Positions 24,113 to 36,599 of a stretch of 64,000 nt of DNA are shown here, one piece after another (position 1 is the stretch's first letter; each line of letters opens with the position of its first letter). Location: the NCBI GenBank assembly GCA_025403435.1, contig CM046348.1, positions 18,513,679 to 18,577,678 on the forward strand, given 5' to 3'. Made by a program: the position numbers and the translations under genes. The notes below the pieces were generated by a model, which worked only from the letters and a program-made list of their open reading frames with translations, was not told the origin of the DNA and did not search any database. This stretch comes from Artocarpus heterophyllus (Eukaryota; Streptophyta; Magnoliopsida; Rosales; Moraceae).

Positions 24113-25114
24113 CTCATTCTTGCTCTAAGTTAAACTATTGATGCCCGAGTCATTGGTTGTTACATGCTAAGACGCCGTACCTAGGCTACACCCTTTTCTT
24201 CTCTGCCCTGAGAATTAGCAAGTCACCTATATTTGGGGAAATTGCAGGCATGGCGTCGGTTGCGCTGTTGGTGTGAGGGTGAGCTAGTGATGGATGAACT
24301 CGCTAAAATTAAGCATTGAAAAATGTCATAGCGTAAAATGACCATCTTAATACAGTCTGATTCTCGTCAACTTTGACAGCATTGGTTCTACTTCTATCAT
24401 GCAGTTAAATAACATTCTCAGGAATGGTATTTCCGGACCAAGGCTACAAACTTGACCTCAAAAATCTTGAACTAGTTGGTCAACTGAATCTTCAGTAACG
24501 AAGGGCATACTACAACTGAGGCTATGACCAAAAAAAGTTAAAACAATAGTAGAGATTACTAGAAGCCATAACTATCAAACACTGATGTCAAAGTTTTGAG
24601 TTGGGTGCTTGAAGCTGCAAGCCTACTTCATGTTCCCTAAAGCCTTGTACAATTTAGAAATCCTAGAACTGCATGATCAGTTGGATAAGTGAGAAAACAA
24701 ACCACACAAGTGAGGGAAAATGTAATTGCCAATTTTATATGATGCTTTCCCATAACTACACTTAATAATCTTTTAACCAACGACCATTGGGACAAAAAGA
24801 AAAAGAAAAGCCTTTCACTGAAAGAATAAATACAACAATAAGTGACTGCCCAAAATTGGAGTTTCTCAATCTTCAGATTAGGGGGAAAAAAGGAAAAAAT
24901 GAAGAGAATTGCAATGGAAGGCAAAAGCAACCTGACTGCGTTTATATAACTTTAGAGTTGAGACGTGAAATATAACTTTTATGATGCATGTTGCTGCACG
25001 CCTGTCTGAACAGATTTTAAGTCTTGGTACTGCCGGACGCCTTGTGGGAAGGGCTGTAGACACTGAATTCGCCAAAGTCTCGCCTACCACTAGCAAAAAC
25101 AGGGCTCATGATCA
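24113..25114. repeat. Source copy of the RRP6L3 3'-end duplication
   Basis: This is a direct repeat of 17612-18617, starting at CTCATTCTTGCTCTAAG and ending around CAGGGCTCATGATCA. It contains the last coding exon of RRP6L3 and about 900 bp downstream of it. The two copies lie 6.5 kb apart (start to start) and differ by scattered substitutions and small indels. Confidence 0.85.
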
Positions 25115-28100
25115 AACCCTTGGGGACATATAAACAAACATTTAGCAACTAAATATATCTGTAGATAGACATGCCCAGAAATATAAAGTGACGAAACCGA
25201 AGAAAGCAATAAGCAATAGACAATGTTGACTTGTCTTTTTGAAACCGAACATGTAAATGACCTTTGAAAAAATTTGAATGCAGATTCATTCGTAGATGTG
25301 AATAGAAAGACGGAGAAAGAGTACGTACTTTGCTTTGTTTAAATGCATCAAATGTAAACCGAGAGACGCCCAAAAGGGTGATGGTAACAAATAGCAGGAG
25401 GTGGTGTAGTGACGCAAAAATATTGCAATTAAAAATGAAGTAGCCACGTTCGAAATAAGGCCATTCAAAGCTTAATATTACTAAGAGTTTTATGAAAAAT
25501 CATTTAAGTCATTCATAACGTGTCAAAGGAGAAAACTAATTCACTATACAAGCAACATAATATTCACTGTACCTGTGCATAATATCCCAGCCTGCAGGTA
25601 AGAAACGAGGATGAACAGCTTCGACAAACACTTGTCTCCACCTTTGACAAAACTCACGAATGCCATCGTCACCATATTCCTTTAACAGATGCTCCACGAC
25701 TTGTTTCCCATGTGGTCCATGTCCTAATAGAGATAGTTTTGATTTATTTTTAGGATGGGCAATTCCATCATTTTTGGTATGATAATAAACTTTTCCATTT
25801 GGACTCCTACTATCACAGCCATCATCATCCTTTACGCTAGAGACATTCTTGGAATCTCCGCTTCTAGTTATATCTGAGGTTAATATCTTCTCAACAACAG
25901 CAGACGGTTTTTCGTCGATCCCTGAGTCAGCATGTAGAGAGGGACTGGCTCCATCCTTCACCATGAAAAACTCACCATCTTCTACTCGGTCAAATCCATT
26001 ATCGAAAGTATTAAGTGCTGATTTATCTGGCACTGCAGATGCTTCCATACTGATGTTATTTTCCTGCACTTCACTTGGTGGGAAGCTTCCTTCGGAATGC
26101 TTAAAAGACAATCCTTTTTTCCTTTCAAGTCGTCTCCTCTCATGAGGACTCATGCCAACTAGCAAAGCTCTCTCCAAATCCTCGTCAGAAATCTCCCTTC
26201 CTCCAAAATATCTCATAACAATCTACGAAGAGATTGACAAGTGATTTTATCCAGAGAAATGGCCATAAAAAATATAAGCAACGAGAATGCATACGCAAAC
26301 GACCAAAACATTTTGTAGCATGAAACCCAAAAAAACTGTCAAAAACTAAATTAAAACAATGTAGACATTCTATCTCAAAAGCTCTCTTCCAAATATTTAA
26401 GTAGAATTTTTTGGGAAAACACGAATAAGTACTCCTGTACCTCTGTCAGTTCTTCACGGCGCTTAGCTGGCATTCTTGGTCCATGCCGCAAAAGAGCCAT
26501 TGCAGCTGTTCGCAACTGTAAAGGAGATACACCAACCTCGTTACCATTGCTTGCCGACTCAATTGATCCAGATTTAAGTCCAGCTTCTTCTGCATCAACC
26601 ACTTTACGAACAAATAGTGGAACTCCAAATTCTTCGGCAACCCTTTTTTTATGCTTCTCAGCAGCAGCATGGGCAACTTCATGGCAGTCCACACAAAGTA
26701 GGACAATATCATGAGAACGGTGGCTTTTCAGATGTTCAGGGAAATGCATTCTGTAGCATGAGGGAATTATTCGGTAACGCAAGTAGTGATTTCTTTCACC
26801 ACAGCCAACACATATATTCTTTTTACTTTGTATATAAAAGTCGTTATCTTCATCTTCTGGACGACCCTTGGGTTCAAAGAGAAGCATAATGGCAGGTGGA
26901 TTTTCATCAACAACTTTTGCTAAATCTCGACGTAGATACCTGAAAAATACGACATTGCTTATCATTAAAACCAAAAAACATTGGGATCAAAACAGAAAAA
27001 AGAAGAAAATACTGCCAACCATTCAAGTTTCTTCTGATCACAATAACAAAGCAACCGCCCATCATTTGCATAAATTCTGCAATTATCATAAACTGGAGAT
27101 TTGCAAGAAAATTTTTGAACAAACAGATCTCGAGAAGCCTTCTTAGAAACATGCTTCGAGTTTTTCATCATATTTTGTTTTGAAACTAATGTCAGCTTCG
27201 AATTAGAATTAACCAACAAAGCATAATTAAAGATTGATATTGGGCAGCTCCCACTTGAACCCAGACAATTCTGAAGACTTATTGTAAACATGTCATCAGG
27301 ATTGCCTATCTTCTCCTGAAGCAGATAGTAAATATCATCCAAATGACTGCAAACAACAGGGGATGGAAATGGAAGGCTAGAACTCGAATCCACATTAAGA
27401 TCAGCCTCAACAATGGTGCTAATTATATCTTCAGATGTAGATGGAACTTTAAGTGCAATAGCCATGATCGCCTGATCTGACAATACATATCTCAAGCTCT
27501 CGTCATGGATGCGAGCCTGAAAATAAAAGTAAAGTACATGGCACTTCAATATAAAGATTCAAATTTGGAGCGTCTAACCATGGGAAGATAAACAAAGTGC
27601 ATTAGGTGCAGAGGCAACTCTGCATGACTGTTACTATATTCCTGTAATTATAAGTGTACTTTTGTGATACTAGATTATTATTCAACCTATATGACCTACT
27701 ATTAGTACTTAAAAGATGAGCATTAAGCCAAAAAAAAAAAAGAGTGGGGGGAGGGAGAGGGTAGGGTGGGACCTGCCAAATATGACCTTACATAACCAAA
27801 ATAAAGCATTGAAGTAGCAACATGCCTGTGTGAACGTGGGCATCCTAAATCTTAAAATCATTAGGTAATTAACTGCATGACAATTTAAAAAAAATAAAGG
27901 ATAATATTCTTCACGACACTAACACATCAAATCAGTAGGAAAAATTTATGATAAAAACAACAATGCACAGCTTCCAAGCGTATATGAGAACATGATATAA
28001 GGTGCTTTGGAAAAATGTTACCTTTTTTAAGGTTGGTGCTGGTATGATCAGCACCGGCTAACTATATTACTAAAAATTGAACATATTGTTCCTGTAATAG

Positions 28101-30700
28101 CACATACCATTTCAAGTCACCAGTAACCATGATTGCATGCAAAATCCCAAGTTTCACAAAATTTGATGCATGTTTCTGAATCTAATAAGCCAGTTACAAA
28201 CCCTTTTTTTTGTTTTGTTTTCTAAGCTCATGACCACAGTACCAAGTTATTCTCATATGTACAGCCAAACTGTGCCTAAATTTATGAAAAACATAATACT
28301 AACCATTAAATCTCTCCATGCACACAATCGCCTCACCACGCCCTGAAACCAAAACAAAAAAGTTGTTGCCTTGGAACACCACTTATATAAAGATGAAACT
28401 TTGCGTAAAGAAAAGGAAGCGACCTGAAATTCACAAGAAGCTGAAGACATGCCATCTTGGCCATTCAGATGACGGGAAAAAATAGATGAAGCAGCAGACT
28501 CTCCAGGAGAAGCTTCAATCTCTTTTGTGTAAAGTTGCAAACATGTCATGTTTGAACGCCGACTAGCCTCGAGAACAAAACGGAATTTGTCATCCGGAGA
28601 AGAGTTTTCTGATACATTGATATTTTCATCATTCCAACGCTAGAATAATGGTGCATGCAGACTTTGAGAACGTTACTAAGAATGGGCTAAATATATAACG
28701 ACATAAGTGTCAGGTTCTTCCATGGCTAATGTACACAACAGTCTTCCCGACTGACGTTTCCTGTGCTTACCATTTTCCTGTTGTTCCATTTCAGCAATTA
28801 GACAATTTGCAATATACAACAGATAGCGTGCATCTGTTCGAGCATATTGCACCATGTCCATTGACAAGGGACGTTGTCTCCAGTCTTCACGCTACAATTC
28901 AATAAAAGAATTGTCTGAATTAGGTATTATGTGAGCTTGGTTCATCTTCAGACCCCAAAAGTAAAAAAAAAAGAGATCTTAACAACTTCACAAACAAAAA
29001 GAGAATATCTTGGAAATTACAGGGGAGACAAGCACAGAATCATTCTAAACGAAAAAACTCACAGATCTGATACAGCATAAGGGGACACGACTTTTAAATT
29101 ATCGCACTTTTGTAACTCAAAACTAACAAGATGACATTCTCTAGAACGACCTCATTGAAACAAGAAAGTTTGAGAGGAAAGATTTTGAATGCTAGAAACG
29201 AGGGCACACCTGTAACAATTTGTTGGTTGTTACGCCACAGTATGTCTCAAGTAGATAAGCTAGTGACTTCTGTGGTTTTAATAACACCTCACATGCCTGC
29301 AGAGCAATGACATGAAGAAAAATTAAGAAATAAGAAGTTGCCGAATGGAGAGACCCGCTGTCTCAAGGCACAAAATTTGATATAAGACACGAGCAATCAG
29401 AAAAAGAGTTGGTAAATCAAATAATTAAGCTAACCTTTGCTGTGTCAAATAAATTAACCACATATATGTGGAAGTCCCTCTGCAACCATAGAACATCATT
29501 ATCCGCGCCATGGAACACCTACATCACAAAAATTAACAGCAAGACAATAAGCCAGCACATGATTGAACAGCCCAAGAAGTTATAAGCAATTAGGAGATAA
29601 CTGACATTAAAAAGATGCAACAATAAACATAAATTCAAAGTCAAAGAATTTGATGCCACTAATAGGGCATTTTGGAAACTTTCTTCAAACCATTCAAACA
29701 CTGTAAAGCTCCACATGCTATGGTGCAGACCAAAAGTGAGCAACAACATAAAGCTCTCACATTCTACAATTTTTTCAACCAAGGTTGCCAAACACTCTGA
29801 TGTAACAAAAGCACGAGAATTATATACCTTACAAATGCTAGGATCAGCAAAAACGGGGCGAAGATGTCCCATGTAATCATGGAGAGCAATGGTATCCACT
29901 AAATAGTCCTCCTCCTGAGTAGAAACCTAGTCACAAATTTCACGAATAAAAATTATACCAAAATTCACCCAAAAAAAAAAAAAGGAAACCTACAACAGTT
30001 AGCAGCATTTAACCTATAAGAAGTCTCAATCAATAATTCACCTGTATCAAAGCTGTAAATCCTAGAAAGGATCTCAAGCTGTGCTGCTCGGTATCGACCG
30101 CAAAGACTCTCTCTTTACTCAACTTGTCCGCGAGCTCCTTCAATTGCAACTCGGTCTCCACCCAAACGAATGATTCACTCATCCCCAAATCAAAATTTCC
30201 ACCGATCAACTCAAATTCAAGCTTAGGATTCTGCATCAATGCCGTTATTTCAGCCTCATAGGGGTGCGGATTTGAAGCATTTTCTGCTCCAACATCTGCT
30301 AAATTCAGCCATCCTCCATTAATTTTACCCGGAAGCCAAAGTTGTAATTCCTCTGAAACTATTCTTTTCATTTTCTTATTGTTTCTCAAACTTTCTCGGC
30401 AACCAAACGCAAAAAAGGTTTAAAATTTCGGATTCACAGAGAATGTGAAGAAGTGTGAGTACCTTTAACCGAGTCACTGGTGTTCAAGTGCTTGAAAGCA
30501 GAATAGGAATTATCAGCTAAAACGTGCTTGAAGGAGAACTGTGGCTTGGGATCGTCCGCTCGTAAATAACAGGAACTTCGGGGGCGTTTCTGGCTCTTCT
30601 GGCTCCGGCGTCTCCGACGACACTCCGCGATGAACAGGATTGAGAGTGCTGAGAGAGAGACGACCGCGAGAACGGCCTTGAGTTTTGCACTTTTTTCCAT
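25017..30700 (-). CDS. RRP6L3: RRP6-like 3 / EXD2-type DEDDy 3'-5' exonuclease, about 941 aa
   Basis: Exons in transcript order: 30463-30700, 30042-30295, 29828-29926, 29435-29518, 29210-29296, 28771-28891, 28424-28608, 28304-28342, 27020-27516, 26441-26939, 25573-26222, 25017-25089. All junctions are GT..AG and in frame. Residues 9-25 form a hydrophobic anchor followed by RRRRR. The exonuclease domain has Exo[11 protein letters not shown] (D147, E149), Exo[17 protein letters not shown] (D205) and ExoIII YARTD (Y270, D274), a complete DEDDy site. Residues 576-625 hold [30 protein letters not shown] (C578, C581, C617, C620, H621, H625), an HNH-like zinc module. The end reads [16 protein letters not shown]. 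The architecture fits RRP6L3 and animal EXD2 more than nuclear Rrp6. The substrate (RNA or DNA ends) is not settled by sequence. It is convergent with AXR1. Confidence 0.94.
30284..30295 (-). promoter_or_regulatory. Alternative 12-nt acceptor choice at RRP6L3 exon 2
   Basis: Two AG acceptors, TTTAGCAG (exon start 30295) and GGAGCAG (exon start 30283), are 12 nt apart and both keep the frame. They give [11 protein letters not shown] or VKENASN. I used the upstream one. Which is used cannot be told from sequence alone. Confidence 0.4.
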
Positions 30701-32145
30701 TTTCTTTTCTTTCCTTTTTTTTTTTTTTTGGTTTTTTGGGATTCTGGTTTTGGTTGCTTTTTGCTTTCTCCAGTGAATCGGCGTATACAGGCGGGAAGGC
30801 GGCGGCCGGCCCTGGAAGGGACGAGGGGAGAAATGGAAAATGCTCCGAGGGAAATTAAAAGAAATATTTCCAATTTTTTTTTTGTCCCTTTCTTCAAAAT
30901 CTTTCGAAATTGGAAATAATTATGAAGTAAAACGACACGTCGTTATCATTTTTGTGGTTTGTTTTTATATATGGGTGAGCTTTTTAACGTCGCAACTCAT
31001 CATGTTGAAAGTTACGTATAGGTTGATTTTAAATTTAACCTATTTAACTAAATTAAAATTTAAAACTAATTTATTTAATTAAAGTTTAAATAGATTAGTT
31101 GGATTAATTTATATAAAAGGGAAAAAAAATAAAAACTAACAATTTAACCAAAAATAAATAAAAGATTAAAATTCATAAGATATTAGTCTTATAAAGGTCT
31201 AAAATTGTCTTAATAAGTTTAAACTAACATAAAGATAAAAGGCTTTGCAACACAGATTCAAATCAAATACATTAAGCCATAAAATAACAAATAAATCATG
31301 ATAGAACTAATATAATAAAAATACTAAAAAAATCAACCAATATAGTGCATAATTATCAATATCTTTTTTTTATGAATACATAATTGTCAATATCTAATTC
31401 TACGCATCTTCACTCAACACATCCTCTAAATTTGTAAGGCAAGATCCATCGTTTGACATAAAAATAATAAGCTTTCGTTTATTAATGTAAATAGAAAACA
31501 AATAATACACATATACATTTTGTCAAAATGCATTTGTCAACTTCTAACGGACCCAAGCAAGAGTATTTATCAAAAAAAAAATTAAAAGTAAAAGGAACCA
31601 AAATAATTCAAAGATGTTAGAAATAATACACGTAAAAATGTTTTTGATTTTGTTTTTGTTTTTTTAGTTTTGTGTATGTGTAATATGTATATTAAAATTA
31701 TAAATACATAATATAAATACTTTATATGTGTGTGTATATAAATAGATTGGATGAGTTTGGATTAGGATGTGTTAGGAAAATCCCAACTCAAACCAAATCC
31801 AATGAAACCTCAGTTTAGGTTGGGTTGAATTATTCATCAAGTTCTCGTTATTTTAAGTTGAGTTGAATGGGTTAATTAAGTTCGTTGAATTGTCAGGTTT
31901 TTTATTCACCCCTGTATAGTTATACGTGTGCATAGGATTGGATCTTGATAGTTTTTTAATATGAATTTGCAAATAAAAAATAAAAACTATTACATTGTCA
32001 ATAATAAATGATAAAAAAGATATTTTGGTTTTGATAAGTAAACTAACATAATTAGCTAAAATAATTAAAAAATTGTAATTCATTGACCTTAATCATTGGA
32101 AATTATTTTTATCCCTACGGAGTTATAACTCAATTACTCACAAAA
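30701..32145. other. Upstream region of RRP6L3, then AT-rich intergenic DNA
   Basis: Directly upstream of the RRP6L3 start is a T-tract, seen as an A-tract on the coding strand, then a GC-rich patch near 30790-30830 that is probably promoter and leader. From 30960 the sequence is AT-rich with no genes. A stretch ending TATTCACCCCTG near 31904-31915 resembles a hAT MITE end, and GGGTGAGC at 30974 could be its partner, but no target duplication was found. Confidence 0.4.
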
Positions 32146-34533
32146 CTATGTATAACGCCCCTATGTGGGGTTAGCAATATTGAATAAATAAGAATAAGCT
32201 TAAATACATTATCATTTTAAAACATTAAAACAATGCCCATGGTAAACAGAAAATAAAAATAAACTGTAAACACAAACTATAGTTTTAATGTAACACCAAA
32301 TATTAAAATACACTCATCATTATTATAGTACAATTCCCAATCACACTTATAACTTATCACAGCTATCACAAAGGTATTATAAATCTTACATAATTTAGAC
32401 AAGTTACAATTAAACTAGGATCTTTTAACGCATAACCAACGATGTTGTCACTTGTTCCTCATCAAACAAGTTGCACTGAGTTCCACCTTAGAGATGTAGA
32501 TATGATAGGGATGAGCATCGATATGCCCAGTAGGAAAAACCATTACTCATCTTAAGGTTTTAATTATTACCACATTTAAACCTGCATGATTAGTTAGTGC
32601 TCATCATTATCCAAATTATGAGATTTATTATAATCGTATTCTGTGGATACCATAGTTAATCATTATCGAGTTTCATACATATACATATATACAAATATTA
32701 CAATTCATCATTATTCCTAGGTATCCACGTTTAATAGAGTATCACTCAACTCATTGAAACCCAAATGGGCGCGCTTGACCACCCTTCAATCATTCCAAGG
32801 GTGTTTCGGTGAAGGGAAATCAAGCATTGAGTCATCACCAAGTCGATTCCTATATAGTGCGTTCTAGGACTTTCGACCCAAATGAGAGTTATCACCTCCC
32901 TTATTTTACCTTTTAGGGTATTTGTAGACGTAACCACTGTCCTCTTTACGTCTCACCATTCCTCTATAATCAATTATTGTTTATAGAGTTAGTTTTCCTA
33001 GCCGTGCTTCTTAATTTACAACATGTATCAAATCATTATGTTCCTCGCTGTATAATACAGGATGAGTTTCACATCATCGTGTTGTGGGTATAATCATATA
33101 CATCTAAAATATCATATACATATATTGCAACATAAAATAATCAAATTTTAATTTATTAAAATCTCACAAAAGATGAGTAATAGAATCCCTATCTCTTTAC
33201 AAATATCCCCTGATTATTTATAGCTTACACAATTCACCACGTAAGCTCCAAGTGCGTCATTATCCTAAAATATATAAAATAACTATACTTTAACTTAATT
33301 CCTATTTTTTAATTATGTCAATTTATCATTTATTTTATTAGTGTGCCATAATTATTAACGTACTAAAATTGTGAATATCAATTTTTTTTCAACTTAATTT
33401 TAGTAAATTATAAAATAACAATAAAAATATACGAATTTTATTTTGGTACGAAATATGTTAAATTATATTTTTTAAATAAATAATACGATTTAAAAATATT
33501 TAGAAATAAAATAATTAAAAAGTTGGATATTTACTAAAATAAAATTATTTGAAATTACAAACTTTATATAAAGCAATTTATGTTTTCCAAAACATAAATT
33601 ATAAAATAACTACCTTTGTCCTAGTGGTTTGACCCTCTTTTATTTGTTCCTGAGATTTTTTCATCTGAAAATCTTTCACAGAGAACCCAAAATTCATTTT
33701 CTAAGTCCTTTAATCAAATTCTTAGTTTCCTAGCAGCTTTTTAAACATAAAAACTATATATAAACAATACATAATCATCTTTAAACATCAAAAACATATA
33801 TCTCACAATTTTCAAACCAAAATACAGTTTAAAATCAAAGTTAAAGTTTTAGATATATAAACAATACATAATCATCTCTAAACATCAAAAACATATATCT
33901 CACAATTTTCATACCAAAATACAGTTTAAAATCAAAGTTAAAGTTTTAGAAATCTAACCTCAAAACTTAGTTCAAAAGTGTTGTTTGATCTTGAATATCC
34001 CCAAGTTTCCTTAATCTATGAGTTGTTAGGATGAAGTTTATGTGATTTCTGTTAAAAAATGAGGGAGATTTTGAGGTTTAGACTCTTGATATAATGGCTG
34101 CCATGAGAGGAAAATGAAAGCAGAGAAGAGGAAGAAAAAGAAGAAAAGAAGAAGAAAGTGAAAAGGGAGACAGACGAAGCAACATTAAATAAAGGAAAAG
34201 AAAAGAAAAAGAAAATAAGATTGATATCCCGTTGAATGCAGGATGTTGTCTAAGATTTGGTGGAAGGCAATAAAGGAGAGGATAAGGGAGAGTTCACGGG
34301 AAAGCTTTGAAGGAAAATGCCAAAATGACATTTTTCATAATTAAATAAAAGTTCCAAGGGTATTTTGTTAATTATACTAAATAGTGTAAAAAAATTTTAG
34401 AAAAATTAAAAATAAGTAGAATAAATAATAATTTTAGATGCTACACATTTTTTTTTACAAAGTCTGAATTGGCACACTAATAATTGATTTATATACAATT
34501 ATACCCGTTAAAAATAACAGGTGTTACACTGTA
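32146..34533. mobile_element. Solo LTR, family B, copy 1 (about 2378 bp)
   Basis: The LTR is 32151-34528. It starts TATAACGCCCC (family start TGTAACGCCCC, with G to A) and ends GGTGTTACA. Flanks are CTATG and CTGTA, which are both one G-to-A change from CTGTG and so fit a decayed 5-bp duplication. It aligns throughout with 44998-47350 in the same orientation; for example, a block with GTATCCACGTT...AGAGTATCACTCAACTCAT is shared. The termini resemble those of plant Ty3/Gypsy LTRs. No internal coding sequence is present. A 97-bp internal tandem duplication lies at 33761-33954. Confidence 0.8.
33761..33954. repeat. 97-bp tandem duplication inside family B LTR copy 1
   Basis: Two nearly identical units begin TAAACAATACATAATCATCT at 33761 and 33858. 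The second LTR copy (44998-47350) does not show the doubled unit, so the duplication arose after insertion. Confidence 0.8.
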
Positions 34534-34899
34534 GGTCATAGCATAATATATAGTGTATTTTTTAAACAGGGTTTCACTGTTATGTTAGTAATGGGTTACA
34601 ACCCTATGAATTAGATAGGATTGCTCAATTAAATGCGCTAGAAAACGACAATCTTGGATACATATAGTTTCAGCAGTGGACAAAAAGAAAACAACACACA
34701 GTCATCAGATAAAACAACAACAATAAAAAAATACGACATCAACGTGGCCAAAATGACATTATAATGAAGCGACAATAAACTAGATATACGACAATGTAAT
34801 GAAACGACAGAAAATAAGTAATAGCTAAATTTTATAATAATAACTAAATAATTGGACAAAAAGGCAATAAATGACATTACTAGTGTACGACATCAAGGT

Positions 34900-35095
34900 A
34901 GAAGGACATTGAAAGAACTACAAGTTCGCTTGAGAAGCACATTAGAACTTGAAATTGAAACTTAAATACTATAGCATGTGAGAGCTTTACATTATAACAA
35001 ACTTTTTGCTTTTAATTGTAGCATGTGAGAACTTTATACTGTAACAGTTGGAACTTATTTTGTCTTAACGTGTTTCTCAGACAAACTCTAAATTA
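34900..35095. repeat. Small dispersed repeat, AGAGCTTTACA family
   Basis: It contains GCATGTGAGAGCTTTACATT (about 34974-34993) and a second half-unit, GCATGTGAGAACTTTATACT (about 35022-35041). Flanks are CTTGAGAAGCAC on the left and GTGTTTCTCAGAC on the right, which look like weak inverted ends. Confidence 0.55.
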
Positions 35096-35694
35096 TTTGA
35101 AAATAGAAACAACGAGCAATATGATTAATTAAAAGTGTTAATTACATAACAACACCTTCTAATTTTAATATTTCTTATTGTTTTAAGAAACTACAAAAGT
35201 ATTCTTTGAATTTAAAAAACTTATTTCAATTTTATCTATACTTTTTTGAAAAATGTAGAGATAAAACAAAGATCCATTTAATTAGATTGAATTTGTTTAT
35301 AAAATATATTTTTTTTTTTGAGAAAAATTCCTAAGAAATATTCTAACATTTAAAAAAGCCGTAAAACTTAAGATTTTTTTTTTTGAAATTTGATATTTTG
35401 TTTAAGGGTTTTTTATGTTTTTAAATCTATAAGATATTTTTCACACCTGTCTTAAGGTAATTATCTTGTTTTGCCTAATTTTTTCTATTTATAAAGATTA
35501 AATTGAAACAAGTTTTTTAAATACAAAGGATACTTTTGTAGTTTCTAAAAATAGAGGGATAGATTGAGAAATAGTTAAAACTATAAGGTATAATTATATA
35601 ACTAACCTTTAACAAAAACTATAAAAGAGATTGTAATATGTCTCTTAAATGTTTAGCGTAAAAGGTCGCACAAAACAATTAGAAAATATGTATT

Positions 35695-35880
35695 TTCTAA
35701 TGTGGTATTTGGCAATGTGAGTTGAAACACAAAATTTTGGTTGCTACAGTGTAAAGCTCTCACATGCTACAGTGCTAAGAAAAGGTAAGCTACAATATAA
35801 AGCTCTCACATGCTACAATATTTTAAACTAAAACTGGTTCAAACAATTAGTCTGAACCAATGCTTTCAAACACCCTATAA
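35695..35880. repeat. Small dispersed repeat, AGAGCTTTACA family (inverse orientation)
   Basis: It holds two direct half-units, each with TAAAGCTCTCACATGCTACA, spaced about 46 bp. Outer ends GGTATTTGGCAATG and, inverted, GGGTGTTTGAAAGCATT resemble inverted terminal repeats. This is the clearest member of the family in the window. Confidence 0.6.
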
Positions 35881-36599
35881 ATGTTTGAAATCAGTGTCTA
35901 ATGCTGCGACTTGAAATTTGAAGCCATGGCACTAGAATAGTACACAGTTCATTGTTGGGACAGAGAATCTAGTGCCTTGGCGCTATGAGTGTAGCGTGAA
36001 CTTGGTGTCGCAACACCAAAAAGTTGGCACTGTAGTGCCAACCATTTGTGTTGATATTTTAAAGTGAGTGATTTTGAATTATTACCGTAGTGTTGATTAG
36101 TTATATGCTTTTATATAAAATTGAATACTTATTACATACAAATATATCTTTGGTAATAGTTATGTTGTTTTATGAAAGGACACCTTTACGTAGAAGGTTG
36201 CATGTGTTACAATAGCTATGTCTGTTCATGAAATACATCCCTGTATCTTTATTAATACTTTAGAATTTTCAGATTTCATATATTGTTTTGGAACGGCATA
36301 TAATTGCTAAATGTAGTGTTCAGGGTTTTTTGTATCTTAGGGTTAAGAGGCTGCAATAACACATTAACAAACTTTGTAGTAAGGGCAAGTAAACCTTAGC
36401 AAAGTATTTCTATATGCCCCAAACCCAACTCTTGTTTTACATTTTTTCACCCTATTTTTGGATTTCTACCAAAATTCTTCAACAATAATTTAAAAATATA
36501 AACCACAAGAATTTAGGAAAATGACAGCAAAAAGAAACATCACTACTTGAAAAACAATAATCCAAATAGTCTGATCGTACAATATTATAATCATACAAC

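Larger units (their letters stand above)
34534..36599. other. Intergenic, AT-rich, with two small dispersed repeats
   Basis: No gene was found. The content is low complexity plus two members of the AGAGCTTTACA repeat family, listed separately. Confidence 0.45.

Noticed and set aside
25536..25572. In-frame read-through of RRP6L3 exon 11 to a stop after [10 protein letters not shown], giving a shorter protein.
   Set aside because: A clear donor (CACAG|GTACAG) precedes it and the exon at 25017-25089 restores the conserved [11 protein letters not shown] end, so the read-through is intronic.
28609..28639. A TTCTAG acceptor at 28639/28640 for RRP6L3 exon 7.
   Set aside because: Joined to the only good donor (AATG|GTAAGC) it runs into a stop. 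The TCAG acceptor 31 bp downstream keeps the frame and gives [11 protein letters not shown], which fits the family.
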